DNA of 64,000 nucleotides from RGIG5612 sp045600845 (GTDB taxonomy: Bacteria; Bacillota; Clostridia; Lachnospirales; Lachnospiraceae), in NCBI GenBank assembly GCA_045600845.1, contig JAZRYR010000017.1, forward strand, positions 62,001 to 126,000. The letters are read 5' to 3'. Position numbers and translations under genes: made by a program. Shown here in pieces: positions 1-8,581 of this stretch; position 1 is the first letter of the stretch; the number at the start of each line of letters is the position of its first letter. Under the pieces are notes generated by a model that worked only from the letters and a program-made list of their open reading frames with translations, was not told where the DNA came from and did not search any database.

Positions 1-218
1 GGACAATTTGCGTCATCACTCTCAAAATAAACGAAGTAATAATAAGCTTCATTCATTTTCTGAATTTCGTAAGCCAGTCTCTTTTTACCCCAGTCATCAA
101 CTGATGTAACAGATCCGCCGAATCTTTCAACAAGACCTTTGATCTTTTCAATAAGGGCTGTACGTTCTTCATCTTCGAGTTTAGCACTAGCAACCACTGC
201 TATTTCATATTTGCTCAT
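1..218 (-). CDS. rpsF: 30S ribosomal protein bS6 (3' part beyond window)
   Basis: The first 72 codons of bS6, a small-subunit protein that binds 16S rRNA together with bS18. The N-terminus reads MSKYEIAVVASAKLEDEER and continues with the conserved VDDWGKKRLAYEI and YYYFVYF segments typical of this family. The gene runs leftward off the window, so the C-terminal quarter is missing. The start is fixed by a strong SD (AAGGAGGTG on the minus strand, 223-236) 7-8 nt upstream. rpsF is normally followed by ssb and rpsR, which would lie left of this window. Confidence 0.97.
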   Translation of the reverse strand, partial: MSKYEIAVVASAKLEDEERTALIEKIKGLVERFGGSVTSVDDWGKKRLAYEIQKMNEAYYYFVYFESDDANC

Positions 219-288
219 GTTCTCGCACCTCCTTTTGGTCTCTGGCCCCCTGTACTTCAGGGAGCAAGGAATATTATCACGGAGTAGT

Positions 289-317
289 ATTTTATCATGA
301 GGCTTTGTGATTTGCAA
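289..317 (-). promoter_or_regulatory. Probable sigma-A promoter of rpsF
   Basis: On the minus strand a TTGCAA -35 box (312-317) and a TAAAAT -10 box (289-294) are separated by exactly 17 bp. The transcript would carry a leader of about 65 nt containing a small CCCTG/CAGGG hairpin before the SD. rpsF leaders in many bacteria bind S6:S18 for feedback, but I cannot confirm that motif here. Confidence 0.65.
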
Positions 318-479
318 GGAATTTTTAATGTTTTTCGTCGGGGGCCAGGGCGCATTTGCACACGAAACCAATACAGATCCGCTTCCCCCATCCGTACCCT
401 CCGAGCCTCTTCAAATTTTCGCAAAAAATAACGGAAAAAGCGCTTCTCTTTCTTGACTAGCGAGGGGCATAGATATAGA

Positions 480-1385
480 ATGACTCACATGGATAAATCA
501 GCTTTTAGAAATTTTATTACCAACAATATTGTAATTCTGGATGGAGCTACCGGTTCCTTCCTGATGGTTGCCGGAATGTCGGCCAGAGCCTGCACGGAAG
601 CTTGGGTCTGTGAGCATCCGGACGTAATCGTTAATCTGCAGAAACAGTATGTTGCCGCAGGAAGCAATATTATTTATGCGCCGACCTTCGGAGCAAACCG
701 TCTTCGTCTTTCCGGTCACGGCCTGGAGGACAAAATCGAGTACCTGAACAAGACTGCCGTTTCTCTTTCAAAGCAGGCAGCCGGCGGAAAAGCTCTCGTA
801 GCCGGTAATTTATCCATGGCCTCTGCGTCTTTAGTAATCTATGAAGACGATTATTTCGATCTGGTAAAAGAAACTTACAAAGAACAGGTCCGCATCTTAG
901 AAGATGCCGGCTGTGATCTTTTTGCCATCGAAACCATGCAGAACGTAGAAGAAGCAAGAGCTGCCGTAGAGGCGGCTGTGGAAGCATCCTCCCTGCCGGT
1001 TATGGTCAGTATGTCTTTTGAAGAAAATGCCCATACCTTATATGGCGACACGCCGGAAAACGCAGCCCACATTCTTACCGAAGCCGGTGCTGATGTAGTC
1101 GGAGCAAACTGCTCTGCCGGTCCGGACCGCATGCTCCCGATCATCCGCGCCATGCGGAAATCTACAGATCTTCACATTCTAGCAAAGCCAAATGCTGGCA
1201 TTCCGGAACCGGGTCCGAATGGCACTGTTCACTACAATCTCACCGAGGACGGCTTTGCGGTATCCATGATGCAGCTGATTGAAAGCGGTGCCAATATTAT
1301 TGGTGGCTGCTGCGGTACTGCGCCAAGTTATATCGAGAAACTCTGCTATCTCACCCAGAATATGTCTTTCTCTTCCGTAAATTGA
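480..1385 (+). CDS. Homocysteine S-methyltransferase family protein
   Basis: A stand-alone homocysteine-binding (BHMT/MetH N-terminal type) TIM-barrel of about 301 residues. The N-terminal ILDGATGSFL is the family signature, and the zinc/thiolate ligands are visible as GANCSAGP near the middle and IIGGCCGT near the C-terminus. It would transfer a methyl group to homocysteine to make methionine; the donor cannot be read from sequence. The open frame extends back to a TTG at 453, but that start has no SD. The ATG at 480 follows GAGGGG (461-466) and gives the usual family N-terminus. It lies directly upstream of a methionine importer, supporting a methionine supply role. Confidence 0.9.
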   Translation: MTHMDKSAFRNFITNNIVILDGATGSFLMVAGMSARACTEAWVCEHPDVIVNLQKQYVAAGSNIIYAPTFGANRLRLSGHGLEDKIEYLNKTAVSLSKQAAGGKALVAGNLSMASASLVIYEDDYFDLVKETYKEQVRILEDAGCDLFAIETMQNVEEARAAVEAAVEASSLPVMVSMSFEENAHTLYGDTPENAAHILTEAGADVVGANCSAGPDRMLPIIRAMRKSTDLHILAKPNAGIPEPGPNGTVHYNLTEDGFAVSMMQLIESGANIIGGCCGTAPSYIEKLCYLTQNMSFSSVN

Positions 1386-1410
1386 AAAAACCTTGAATAA
1401 TCAAGTGTTT
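1386..1410 (+). terminator. Weak terminator-like hairpin
   Basis: AAAAC-C-CTTGA / TCAAG-T-GTTTT forms an interrupted stem around an ATAA loop, ending in a short T run just after the homocysteine methyltransferase stop. The stem is weak, so readthrough into metQ is likely. Confidence 0.35.
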
Positions 1411-1438
1411 TGATATATCATCACTCTTAGTGTATCTT
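1410..1438 (+). promoter_or_regulatory. Candidate metQ promoter
   Basis: TTGATA (1410-1415), a 17-bp spacer, then TATCTT (1433-1438). The -10 is imperfect. No SAM riboswitch or T-box fold was recognised between here and the metQ SD. Confidence 0.4.
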
Positions 1439-1473
1439 TATATTAAATAAGGATAGAAGAGAGGTTTATTTTT

Positions 1474-2352
1474 ATGAAAAAATTCATGTCATTATTACTT
1501 GCTGCTGTAATGGCAGTTTCTGTTTTTGCTCTTACAGCATGTGGCGGCAACGATGCTCCAAAAGGCAGTGGTAGCGATGCTCCTAAGGGAACAATTAAAA
1601 TTGGTATTCCAAACGACCCTACAAATGAAGCCAGAGCTTTAGAGCTTCTTCAGGTTCAGGGAATCATCACTTTAAAAGATACGGGCGATATTGAAGCAAC
1701 CGTAATGGACATTGCAGAAAATCCGTATGGTGTTGAGTTTAACGAGATCGAAGCTGCTCAGCTTCCAAACGTTCTTCAGGATCTTGACTATGCAATCATC
1801 AACTCCAACTATGCAATTGATGCAGGACTTACTCCTTTCGTAACCGAGGGAACGGATGTTTCTTATCCAAACATTATTGCGGTTAAAGAAGGCAACGAAG
1901 AATCTCCAAAAATCAAAGCTTTAGTTGCAGCAATCAATAGTGCAGCTGTTGCTGATTACATTAATGGCGAATACAAAGGCGCTATCGTATGCGACCTGGT
2001 TAACCCTTCTGCAGACGGGCTGGATGCTTCTGTAAACTATGACGAGCTGAAAGGTGCAAAGATCACCATCGCAGCTTCTCCTACACCACACGCATCCATC
2101 CTTGAGAAAGCAAAAGAAATCCTTGCTGCAAAAGACATCACTTTAGATATCCAGATCTTCAACGATTACGTAGTTCCAAACAACGTAGTTGAATCCGGTG
2201 AAGTGGATGCAAACTACTTCCAGCATGTTCCATATCTTCTGGACTTCAACGCTGAGAACGGAACTCACATCGTTTCCGTTCTGGAAGTACACCACGAGCC
2301 TATGGGAATTTATTCCAATTTATACAACTCCCTTGACGCCATTACAAAATAA
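1474..2352 (+). CDS. metQ: Circularly permuted MetQ-type methionine-binding lipoprotein
   Basis: Substrate-binding lipoprotein of a D/L-methionine ABC importer, tethered outside the membrane. A signal peptide ends in the lipobox LTAC (Cys23). The usual MetQ order is reversed: residues 41-172 hold what is normally the second half (IPNDPTNEARAL, EAAQLPNVLQDLDYAIINSN, a YPNIIAV strand and a final KALVAAINS/YKGAIV helix). Residues about 193-292 hold what is normally the mature N-terminus (ASPTPHASIL, FNDYVVPN, DANYFQHVPYL, HHEPMGIYS) and stop exactly where IPNDPTN would normally follow. Length (292) is slightly above usual. The frame is unbroken, has an SD (GAGAGG) and sits upstream of metN/metI, so it is probably functional. 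Confidence 0.93.
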   Translation: MKKFMSLLLAAVMAVSVFALTACGGNDAPKGSGSDAPKGTIKIGIPNDPTNEARALELLQVQGIITLKDTGDIEATVMDIAENPYGVEFNEIEAAQLPNVLQDLDYAIINSNYAIDAGLTPFVTEGTDVSYPNIIAVKEGNEESPKIKALVAAINSAAVADYINGEYKGAIVCDLVNPSADGLDASVNYDELKGAKITIAASPTPHASILEKAKEILAAKDITLDIQIFNDYVVPNNVVESGEVDANYFQHVPYLLDFNAENGTHIVSVLEVHHEPMGIYSNLYNSLDAITK

Positions 2353-2366
2353 TTTTATTTGACGAA

Positions 2367-2396
2367 AAGCGGCCGGCTGAACATGGCCGGCCGCTT
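2367..2396 (+). terminator. Strong GC hairpin between metQ and metN
   Basis: An 11-bp perfect stem, AAGCGGCCGGC / GCCGGCCGCTT, with an 8-nt loop. The sequence after it is AT-rich but lacks a clean T run, so it may attenuate or protect the metQ 3' end (raising binding-protein mRNA over metNI) rather than end transcription fully. Confidence 0.6.
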
Positions 2397-2423
2397 ATCA
2401 TATATTAAAGAGCAAGCACAGAT

Positions 2424-3440
2424 ATGATTGAGATTAAAAACCTAAGCAAAATTTTTAAAACTGCAGACGGCGAATTACATGCGCTTAAGGATGTGTCACT
2501 CTCCATTCCGGACGGTGACATTTTCGGTATCATCGGAATGAGCGGCGCCGGTAAAAGTACTTTGGTTCGCTGCATGAACATGTTGGAACGCCCTACCAGC
2601 GGTACCGTGGAAGTGGACGGCATAAATCTGGGAGAACTTTCCCAAAAGGAGCTTCGTGCCCAGCGTCATGATATCACTATGATCTTCCAGGCCTTCAACC
2701 TGCTGATGCAGAGAAACTGTTTAAAGAACATCATGTTCCCTCTGGAGCTTAGCGGCATGCCTCGCGCACAGGCGAAGCAGAAAGCGATGGAACTGTTGGA
2801 AATCGTAGGACTTCCGGACAAGGCGAAATCTTATCCATCCCAGCTTTCCGGTGGCCAGCAGCAACGTATCGCCATCGCCAGAGCTCTGACAACAAATCCA
2901 AAGGTACTTCTCTGTGACGAAGCTACCAGCGCTTTGGACCCGAACACTACCAACTCCATTCTGGAGCTGATCCGTGACATTAACAATCGTCTGGGCATTA
3001 CGGTTGTTGTCATCACCCATCAGATGAGTGTTGTAGAAAGCATCTGCAAGCATGTTGCGATTCTTGACAACGGCGAAGTTGTGGAGCAAGGCTCCGTTGA
3101 GGAAGTATTTGCCCATCCAAAGAGCCAGGCTGCAAAGAACTTGGTATTCCCGGAAGGCGAAGAAGGCACTTTCGTTGTCGGTAACCAGGACGAGCATTTC
3201 ATCCGCGTGATCTACAACGGCGCTTATGCAGCAGGCAAACCAATGATCGCCCGACTGGCCTTGGAGAAAGGCATCGAAGCGAACATCTCCTATGCCTCCA
3301 CAAAGGGAATCAGCGGCAAAGCTTTCGGCACCATCCTATTAAGTATTTCCGGCGATGAAAATGCCGTAAAAGAAACCATAGACTATTTAACCCAGGAACC
3401 TGGAATTGAAGCTGAGGAGGTGGAAGTAAATGTTCAGTAA
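2424..3440 (+). CDS. metN: Methionine ABC transporter ATP-binding protein
   Basis: Cytoplasmic ATPase of the methionine importer. Visible motifs are Walker A GMSGAGKST, signature LSGGQQQR, Walker B VLLCDEATSALD, and an H-loop in VVITHQM. The last ~90 residues (from about FVVGNQDEHF) are the NIL domain that in MetN senses methionine and inhibits transport, so product inhibition is expected. Length 338 is normal. It overlaps metI by 11 nt, showing translational coupling. The SD before the ATG is weak (AAAGAGC). Confidence 0.95.
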   Translation: MIEIKNLSKIFKTADGELHALKDVSLSIPDGDIFGIIGMSGAGKSTLVRCMNMLERPTSGTVEVDGINLGELSQKELRAQRHDITMIFQAFNLLMQRNCLKNIMFPLELSGMPRAQAKQKAMELLEIVGLPDKAKSYPSQLSGGQQQRIAIARALTTNPKVLLCDEATSALDPNTTNSILELIRDINNRLGITVVVITHQMSVVESICKHVAILDNGEVVEQGSVEEVFAHPKSQAAKNLVFPEGEEGTFVVGNQDEHFIRVIYNGAYAAGKPMIARLALEKGIEANISYASTKGISGKAFGTILLSISGDENAVKETIDYLTQEPGIEAEEVEVNVQ

Positions 3441-4161
3441 TGCTTTTTCATCCGAAGCTTTAATCGAAGCTTGGGAAATCATCAAAACCCAGTTCCCACT
3501 GGCCCTTTGGGAGACGTTTTATGTAACAGTTCTGGCGACAGCCTTTGCCATTCTTATCGGTCTGCCTTTGGGCGTGCTTTTGGTAACTGGCGATAAAGGC
3601 GGTATCAAACCGATGCCGAAACCATTAATGGCTGTAATCAACTTCATCATCAACGTACTCCGTTCCGTACCGTTCCTGATTTTGATGATTTTAGTATTCC
3701 CGTTGACCCGTCTGATTATCGGAACCACAGTCGGCACCGTTGCCTCCATCGTTCCTTTGGTTATCGCAGCCTTCCCATTCGTTGCCCGACTGGTGGAAAG
3801 CTGTCTTCGTGAGGTCAACCCAAACCTGATTGAAATGGCTCAGAGTACTGGAGCAACTCCGTTTCAGATTGTCTGCAAAGTTCTGATTCCGGAAAGTGTA
3901 CCGAGCCTTATTAATAACTTTACAGTTGCCATCACGACCATTTTGGGATACAGCGCTATGAGCGGTATCATCGGCGGCGGTGGACTTGGAAAAATTGCCA
4001 TCAACTACGGATATTACCGGTATAAATATCTGGTTATGTTCCTGGCAGTTATTCTCCTTATTGTGCTAGTTCAGATTTTTCAAAGTTTAGGAACCAAGTT
4101 CGCGATTAAGACCGATAAGCGGCTGAAAAACCAGCTTGGGAAAAACAGACAAAAAAACTAG
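3430..4161 (+). CDS. metI: Methionine ABC transporter permease
   Basis: Integral-membrane permease of the methionine importer, 243 residues with about five to six hydrophobic helices. The coupling-loop region EMAQSTGATPFQIVCKVLIPES is the EAA motif that docks on MetN. SMSGIIGGGGLGKIAINYGY-like glycine-rich sequence near the end is typical of MetI. The start is fixed by GAGGAGG at 3414-3420, inside metN. Confidence 0.95.
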   Translation: MFSNAFSSEALIEAWEIIKTQFPLALWETFYVTVLATAFAILIGLPLGVLLVTGDKGGIKPMPKPLMAVINFIINVLRSVPFLILMILVFPLTRLIIGTTVGTVASIVPLVIAAFPFVARLVESCLREVNPNLIEMAQSTGATPFQIVCKVLIPESVPSLINNFTVAITTILGYSAMSGIIGGGGLGKIAINYGYYRYKYLVMFLAVILLIVLVQIFQSLGTKFAIKTDKRLKNQLGKNRQKN

Positions 4162-4179
4162 TAATAGGAGATGATAGAT

Positions 4180-5034
4180 TTGGATTATAACAGAGTTTTA
4201 ACAATTCAGGATATTTCATGTTTTGGACAGTGTTCCAGTACGGTAGCGCTTCCGATTATTTCTGCCTGTGGCAGTGAATGTGCCGTAATTCCTTCTGCAG
4301 TTCTTTCGACTCATACAGCAGGATTTGAAGGCTACACCTTCTGCGACCTGACCGACGAAATTCCGAAAATTCTTCAGCATTGGATTGACACAGACATTAT
4401 GTTTGACTGTGTTTACACCGGTTATTTAGGAAGTACTCAACAGATCAAATATGTTGCTGAGATTATGGATAATCTGTTGGTGGACGGAGGACTCCGTATT
4501 GTTGACCCGGCTATGGCAGACAACGGTCAGCTCTACCCTGCTTTTGATGAAAAGTATGTAGAAGCTATGAAATGGCTCTGCTCTCAGGCAAATATATTAA
4601 TTCCAAACATTACCGAAGCCTGCTTCTTAACGGACACCGAATATAAAGAAAAATATGATCACGACTATATCAACCAGCTGCTCAGTGATTTAGACCAGCT
4701 TTGCGGCGGTTGCATCGTTCTTACCGGCGTAAGCTTCCGCGAAGGATACACCGGCGTCATGATTTACGAGTCCGGCATCTGCTCTTATTATGAGCACGAA
4801 GTCGTTGGCGAGGGCTGCCACGGAACCGGCGATGTTTACGCATCTGCTTTCGTTGGTGCCATGATGCGCGGTGTTGGTGCAGTAAATGCAGCCTGCGTAG
4901 CTGCAGACTTCACGGTAAACTGCATTAAGGGAACCATCGGCGATGAAGATCACTGGTATGGCGTAAAATTCGAGCCACAGCTGGCCGGCCTCATCGAGAC
5001 ATTAAAAGAAGGCGAGGAAGGTTCCGAAGAATAA
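4180..5034 (+). CDS. pdxY: Pyridoxal/pyridoxamine kinase family protein
   Basis: Ribokinase-superfamily B6-vitamer kinase that phosphorylates pyridoxal-type substrates to PLP. It shows the N-terminal RVLTIQDISCFGQCS signature, DPAMADNG, PNITEACFLT and the catalytic anion-hole/base motif GEGCHGTGD. An ATG at 4171 abuts the SD AGGAG (4166-4170) with no spacing; the in-frame TTG at 4180 sits 9 nt downstream and gives the family's usual N-terminus, so TTG is preferred. It follows metI by a few bases, so it is probably cotranscribed; PLP is the cofactor of methionine- and cysteine-handling enzymes. The pdxY/pdxK choice is uncertain. Confidence 0.85.
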   Translation: MDYNRVLTIQDISCFGQCSSTVALPIISACGSECAVIPSAVLSTHTAGFEGYTFCDLTDEIPKILQHWIDTDIMFDCVYTGYLGSTQQIKYVAEIMDNLLVDGGLRIVDPAMADNGQLYPAFDEKYVEAMKWLCSQANILIPNITEACFLTDTEYKEKYDHDYINQLLSDLDQLCGGCIVLTGVSFREGYTGVMIYESGICSYYEHEVVGEGCHGTGDVYASAFVGAMMRGVGAVNAACVAADFTVNCIKGTIGDEDHWYGVKFEPQLAGLIETLKEGEEGSEE

Positions 5035-5525
5035 TGGTAACTATCAGAAAATCTACTTTGGCGGACGTGAAACGCATCGACGAGATTTATGCGGGCGCCA
5101 AGAAATTCATGCATTCCCATGGTAACCCAAATCAGTGGAATGGTGAATACCCTGGCATTCAGGAAGCAGAAAACGATGTAGAAAAAAACATCGGCTACGT
5201 TATGGAGGAAGACGGCAGAGTATTTGCCACCTTCGCTTTCATTATCGGACCCGACCCCACTTACACATTCATCGAGGACGGTAACTGGCCAAACAAGGAG
5301 CCTTATGGAACCATCCACCGTATTGCCAGCGACGGCAGCCACAGCGGCGTCATGAAAATGGCATCCGAGTTCTGCTCCACGCAGATAAAAAATGTCCGTA
5401 TTGACACCCATAAGGATAACCGCTTCATGCTGAAGGCTCTGGACCACTTAGGCTTCATCCGCTGCGGAATTATCTATCTGGAAAACGGCGATCCACGCAT
5501 AGCTTTCCAAAAAAGTTTTAAATAA
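5034..5525 (+). CDS. GNAT family N-acetyltransferase
   Basis: A 163-residue acetyl-CoA-dependent acyltransferase-type protein. The opening VTIRKSTLADVKRIDEIY is the classic GNAT beta1-alpha1 start, and IHRIASDGSHSGVMKMA occupies the acetyl-CoA pyrophosphate loop position, with NVRIDTHKDNRFMLKALDHLGFIRCG giving the C-terminal half. The substrate is unknown. Its ATG overlaps the kinase stop by one base (taATG), so the two are translationally coupled at the end of the methionine/B6 transcription unit. Confidence 0.85.
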   Translation: MVTIRKSTLADVKRIDEIYAGAKKFMHSHGNPNQWNGEYPGIQEAENDVEKNIGYVMEEDGRVFATFAFIIGPDPTYTFIEDGNWPNKEPYGTIHRIASDGSHSGVMKMASEFCSTQIKNVRIDTHKDNRFMLKALDHLGFIRCGIIYLENGDPRIAFQKSFK

Positions 5526-5615
5526 GGTTAGAAAAAGTTTTTTTAACAACTGTAAGACTCTAAAAAACTTTGATGCTCGCATGTTTTTACAAGTAAACAA
5601 ACTCCAAACATACCG

Positions 5616-5643
5616 ACAGGTCGGCTTAGCTGACCTGTTTTTT
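5616..5643 (+). terminator. Rho-independent terminator of the met/pdx unit
   Basis: ACAGGTCGGC-TTA-GCTGACCTGT forms a stem of about 10 bp (one G-T pair) followed by six T residues. Confidence 0.9.
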
Positions 5644-5754
5644 GCTTAAGCGATGAGGACTGTACTTTCTGCTCGCATGAATGCGCTGAATGGCCGATGT
5701 GCAACCCCGAAACATCTCCAAAGGCGGCTTTTGGTAATTATGCAAAGTCCTCCA

Positions 5755-6002
5755 GCACTCATCTTTTGCGTTTCTGTTCCGAGTAATTGGAAATACACTT
5801 GAAAATGCTCATCTTCTGCGTTTTTGTTCTGGAATATGCCCATCATTTACGTTTTCGTTCTAGTATGTGCTCATTTTTTTCGTTTCCGTTCTGGATTGGT
5901 TAAATTTGCCCTTTTTTCGGTACGAAAACGAAAATCTCGAGCCTTTTTAGGTATTTTTTCTAACAGCACATAGATTCCAGAACGAAAACGAAAATCTCGA
6001 GC
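5755..6002. repeat. Degenerate tandem and inverted repeat array
   Basis: The gene-free stretch 5526-6050 holds four degenerate units of about 31 nt (starting near 5755, 5806, 5837 and 5868) around the core GCTCATYWTYTRCGTTTYYG, followed by two copies in the opposite sense of ACGAAAACGAAAATCTCGAG (5920-5940 and 5981-6001). The last copy merges into the GH3 terminator. Short ORFs crossing it look like chance. Function unknown. Confidence 0.6.
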
Positions 6003-6020
6003 TTTTTTAGCTCGAGATTT
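5992..6020 (-). terminator. Terminator of the beta-glucosidase gene
   Basis: Perfect 11-bp stem AAATCTCGAGC / GCTCGAGATTT around a 7-nt loop, followed on the minus strand by a T-rich run, about 30 nt past the GH3 stop. Confidence 0.8.
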
Positions 6021-6050
6021 AAATAAAAGAATATAAACATAGAATGGCTT

Positions 6051-8453
6051 TTAATGATGCAGATAACGCTCTAGTTTTACGACGTTGATAGCGGTGCGCA
6101 TGAGCTCAGCCTTCGTAATTCCCTCCGGTTTATCATAGGTCGCCAACAGAGACTTATCAGGCTTGTAAGATTTCGCGATGCGGGACATGTCACCCGGCAT
6201 CAAAACGTCGACCTGGGCGCGCACGCGGTATGCGTTGTCCTTCAATTCCGGGAATTCCGGACTTGCGGACTGGCGCATCCACCAGTCGGTGATTACTACG
6301 CCGTCAAACCCCCACTGTTTCCGAAGCACTGTAGTTACCAGATCATAACTGTAATGGGACCATACGCCGTTAATCTTGTTGTAGGAGGTCATGATGGTCT
6401 TTGGGTGGCCTTCCTTCACGCAGATTTCGAAGTTACGCAAGTAAAGCTCGCGCAAGGTCTGCTCGGATACTCTGGCGTCGTTAATGTTTCGGAAGTTCTC
6501 CTGATTGTTGCAGGCAAAATGCTTCGGGCAGGAAGCCTTGCCCTTACTCTGTACGCCCCGGACCACAGCGGCTGCCATCCGCCCGGAAACCAGCGGATCT
6601 TCTGAGAAGTATTCAAAATTACGACCGCATAAAGGATTTCGGTGCAGGTTCATACCTGGTCCTAAAAAGGCATCATCATGCAGGCGGACCATTTCATCTC
6701 CTACGAAGCCATAAAGTTTTTCGATCAATTCCGTGTTAAAGGAACACGCCTGGCCTGCTCCGCACGGAAGCAGGGCGCAATATCTCTTCAGTCGCAGGCC
6801 CGCCGGGCCGTCGGAGCAGATAATCGGCGTAATGCCTTTTTCCCGGAGACTTGGCACGATTCCGCCAAAGGCTCCGGCGTTTCCTTCCGTGCCCAAATCG
6901 GAATTCATCATGCCGTGACCTCGGGTCAGAGCTTCCAGTTCCTCCACGGATAATGAAGAAACCTTTTTATAAATTTCCGCATCCGTTTCTGCCTTCAGAG
7001 ATTCTTCTGTCGGCATCCGATCTAAAATTCGGCCACGCAGATCCACATCGGAGGTACAAGCTCTTTCGCACTGCTCCACAAGAATCGTGGACGGAGCCGT
7101 CCATGTGCCGGCGATGATGCCGGTTGCTTCAAACACATAATCCCCCGCCTCTAAAATAAATGCGGAAATCTCTTCGTCATAGGAAGAGAAATCTTTTCCA
7201 TCGGTTATTATTTCCAGGGTTTCAGCTTGGCCCGGCGCTAAGACGTCAGTCTTTCCGAAGCCTACCAAAACTCGTTTTGCTTTTTCTAATTTACCCTCCG
7301 GCGGATAGCACCAAAGCAGAACGGATTCTTTGCCCGCTACGCTACCGGTGTTAGTTACTTTTATGGTGGCGGTGATTGTCACTGCATCACGGCACTCGTC
7401 ATCGTAGTACTCTGGCTCTCTGGCCTGCATAGTCTCAGTGACCTCTTTACTGATTTCAACACCTGCGGCTTCGTATCCAATCGTCTCTGCAACTTCAAAG
7501 CCTTCCATTTCATATTCAAATTCTGTATAAGACAAGCCGTAGCCGAATGGGTAAAGAACTTTCCCCGGCGCAAACTTTTCAAAATAGCGGTAGCCCATGA
7601 AAATGCCCTCCGCATAATCGTTGAACTCCTTGCCACCGAAATTCTTGCTGCTCGGATAAGCCTCATAAGAAACCGCAATGGTGTCCGCCAGCTTACCGCT
7701 CGGATTTACTTTTCCGTACAGACAATCGCAGACTGCGTTACCACTCTCCATACCACCTTGCCAAACGATCATCAGCGCTGAAATCTTATCGCGGAATTTT
7801 TCCAACCAAGCCATGTCAATAATATTACCGATGTCCATCAAAACAACAGTCTCTTTAAAAGCGGATGTTACCTGCTCCAGCAGATGCAGTTCTTCATCGG
7901 TCAGATAATAGCTGCCCTTAGTTAAGGTATTCTCACGATCCTCGCCAGCCGCACGACCGATAATCACGAGACCAACCTCTGCCGTCGCAGCCGCCTCTTT
8001 TATCAAGCTATCCGGAACATCCATTTCCGGATAATTCATCGGCCAATGCCCCCAGTAGCCGTTGTCTACCTCCGTCGCCGGATTCTTGCTGAAGGCCTTA
8101 TAAATTTCCGCCAGCTTCTTGTTGTAAGAAGCGCCGACATTCTCCAAACCATCAATCAGGTTCACCTGATATGGCGGGTTCACATCGCCGCCGCTGCCGT
8201 AGCCAACATAAAACCAGTCCTGCTGGCAACGTCCGAAGACAGCGACTTCCTTCTCTAAATCCAGTGGCAGTACGCCATTATTTTCCAGAAGCACACAACT
8301 TTCCGCCGCCGCCAATCTGGCGCAAGCCGCCTCCTCTTTGTCTACGTAGCGCTCGCCCTTGGCCTCCACAGAGTCCTGGGACAGGTTGTTGCCCATAGCA
8401 TGGTCCACTACGCTATTCACGATTTTATTGATGGCCTTTTTAATTGGATTCAT
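6051..8453 (-). CDS. GH3 beta-glucosidase-type hydrolase, reversed domain order
   Basis: A cytoplasmic (no signal peptide) glycoside hydrolase family 3 enzyme of 800 residues. The order is reversed from most GH3 enzymes: the alpha/beta sandwich domain (AAAESCVLLENNGVLPL) is first, then a fibronectin-III-like domain (about 355-450), then the TIM barrel with ICSDGPAGLR, CPKHFACNNQE and the nucleophile Asp in VVITDWW (about residue 720). This arrangement is known from rumen GH3 enzymes of Ruminococcus albus and Butyrivibrio fibrisolvens. The frame opens at 8501, but the ATG at 8453 follows an AGGAGC SD. It probably hydrolyses imported beta-glucosides. Confidence 0.9.
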   Translation of the reverse strand: MNPIKKAINKIVNSVVDHAMGNNLSQDSVEAKGERYVDKEEAACARLAAAESCVLLENNGVLPLDLEKEVAVFGRCQQDWFYVGYGSGGDVNPPYQVNLIDGLENVGASYNKKLAEIYKAFSKNPATEVDNGYWGHWPMNYPEMDVPDSLIKEAAATAEVGLVIIGRAAGEDRENTLTKGSYYLTDEELHLLEQVTSAFKETVVLMDIGNIIDMAWLEKFRDKISALMIVWQGGMESGNAVCDCLYGKVNPSGKLADTIAVSYEAYPSSKNFGGKEFNDYAEGIFMGYRYFEKFAPGKVLYPFGYGLSYTEFEYEMEGFEVAETIGYEAAGVEISKEVTETMQAREPEYYDDECRDAVTITATIKVTNTGSVAGKESVLLWCYPPEGKLEKAKRVLVGFGKTDVLAPGQAETLEIITDGKDFSSYDEEISAFILEAGDYVFEATGIIAGTWTAPSTILVEQCERACTSDVDLRGRILDRMPTEESLKAETDAEIYKKVSSLSVEELEALTRGHGMMNSDLGTEGNAGAFGGIVPSLREKGITPIICSDGPAGLRLKRYCALLPCGAGQACSFNTELIEKLYGFVGDEMVRLHDDAFLGPGMNLHRNPLCGRNFEYFSEDPLVSGRMAAAVVRGVQSKGKASCPKHFACNNQENFRNINDARVSEQTLRELYLRNFEICVKEGHPKTIMTSYNKINGVWSHYSYDLVTTVLRKQWGFDGVVITDWWMRQSASPEFPELKDNAYRVRAQVDVLMPGDMSRIAKSYKPDKSLLATYDKPEGITKAELMRTAINVVKLERYLHH

Positions 8454-8581
8454 AATTGCTCCTATACGCTCGACTTCGTCTCTCTGTCTTCTCTCGCCCA
8501 ATGTTCACTCGCAAGCTGCAGCCACTGGGTTCACTTCAAACAACAATGCCGCGAGCAGCTTTCCCTGTCGCGGCAATAAAA

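Noticed and set aside
330..479. SAM (S-box) riboswitch or T-box before the methionine genes
   Set aside because: No S-box core or T-box antiterminator sequence was found here or at 1386-1473.
6051..8453. GH3 reversed domain order as a novel permutation
   Set aside because: The arrangement is real here, but reversed-domain GH3 beta-glucosidases are already known from rumen bacteria, so it is not reported as new.
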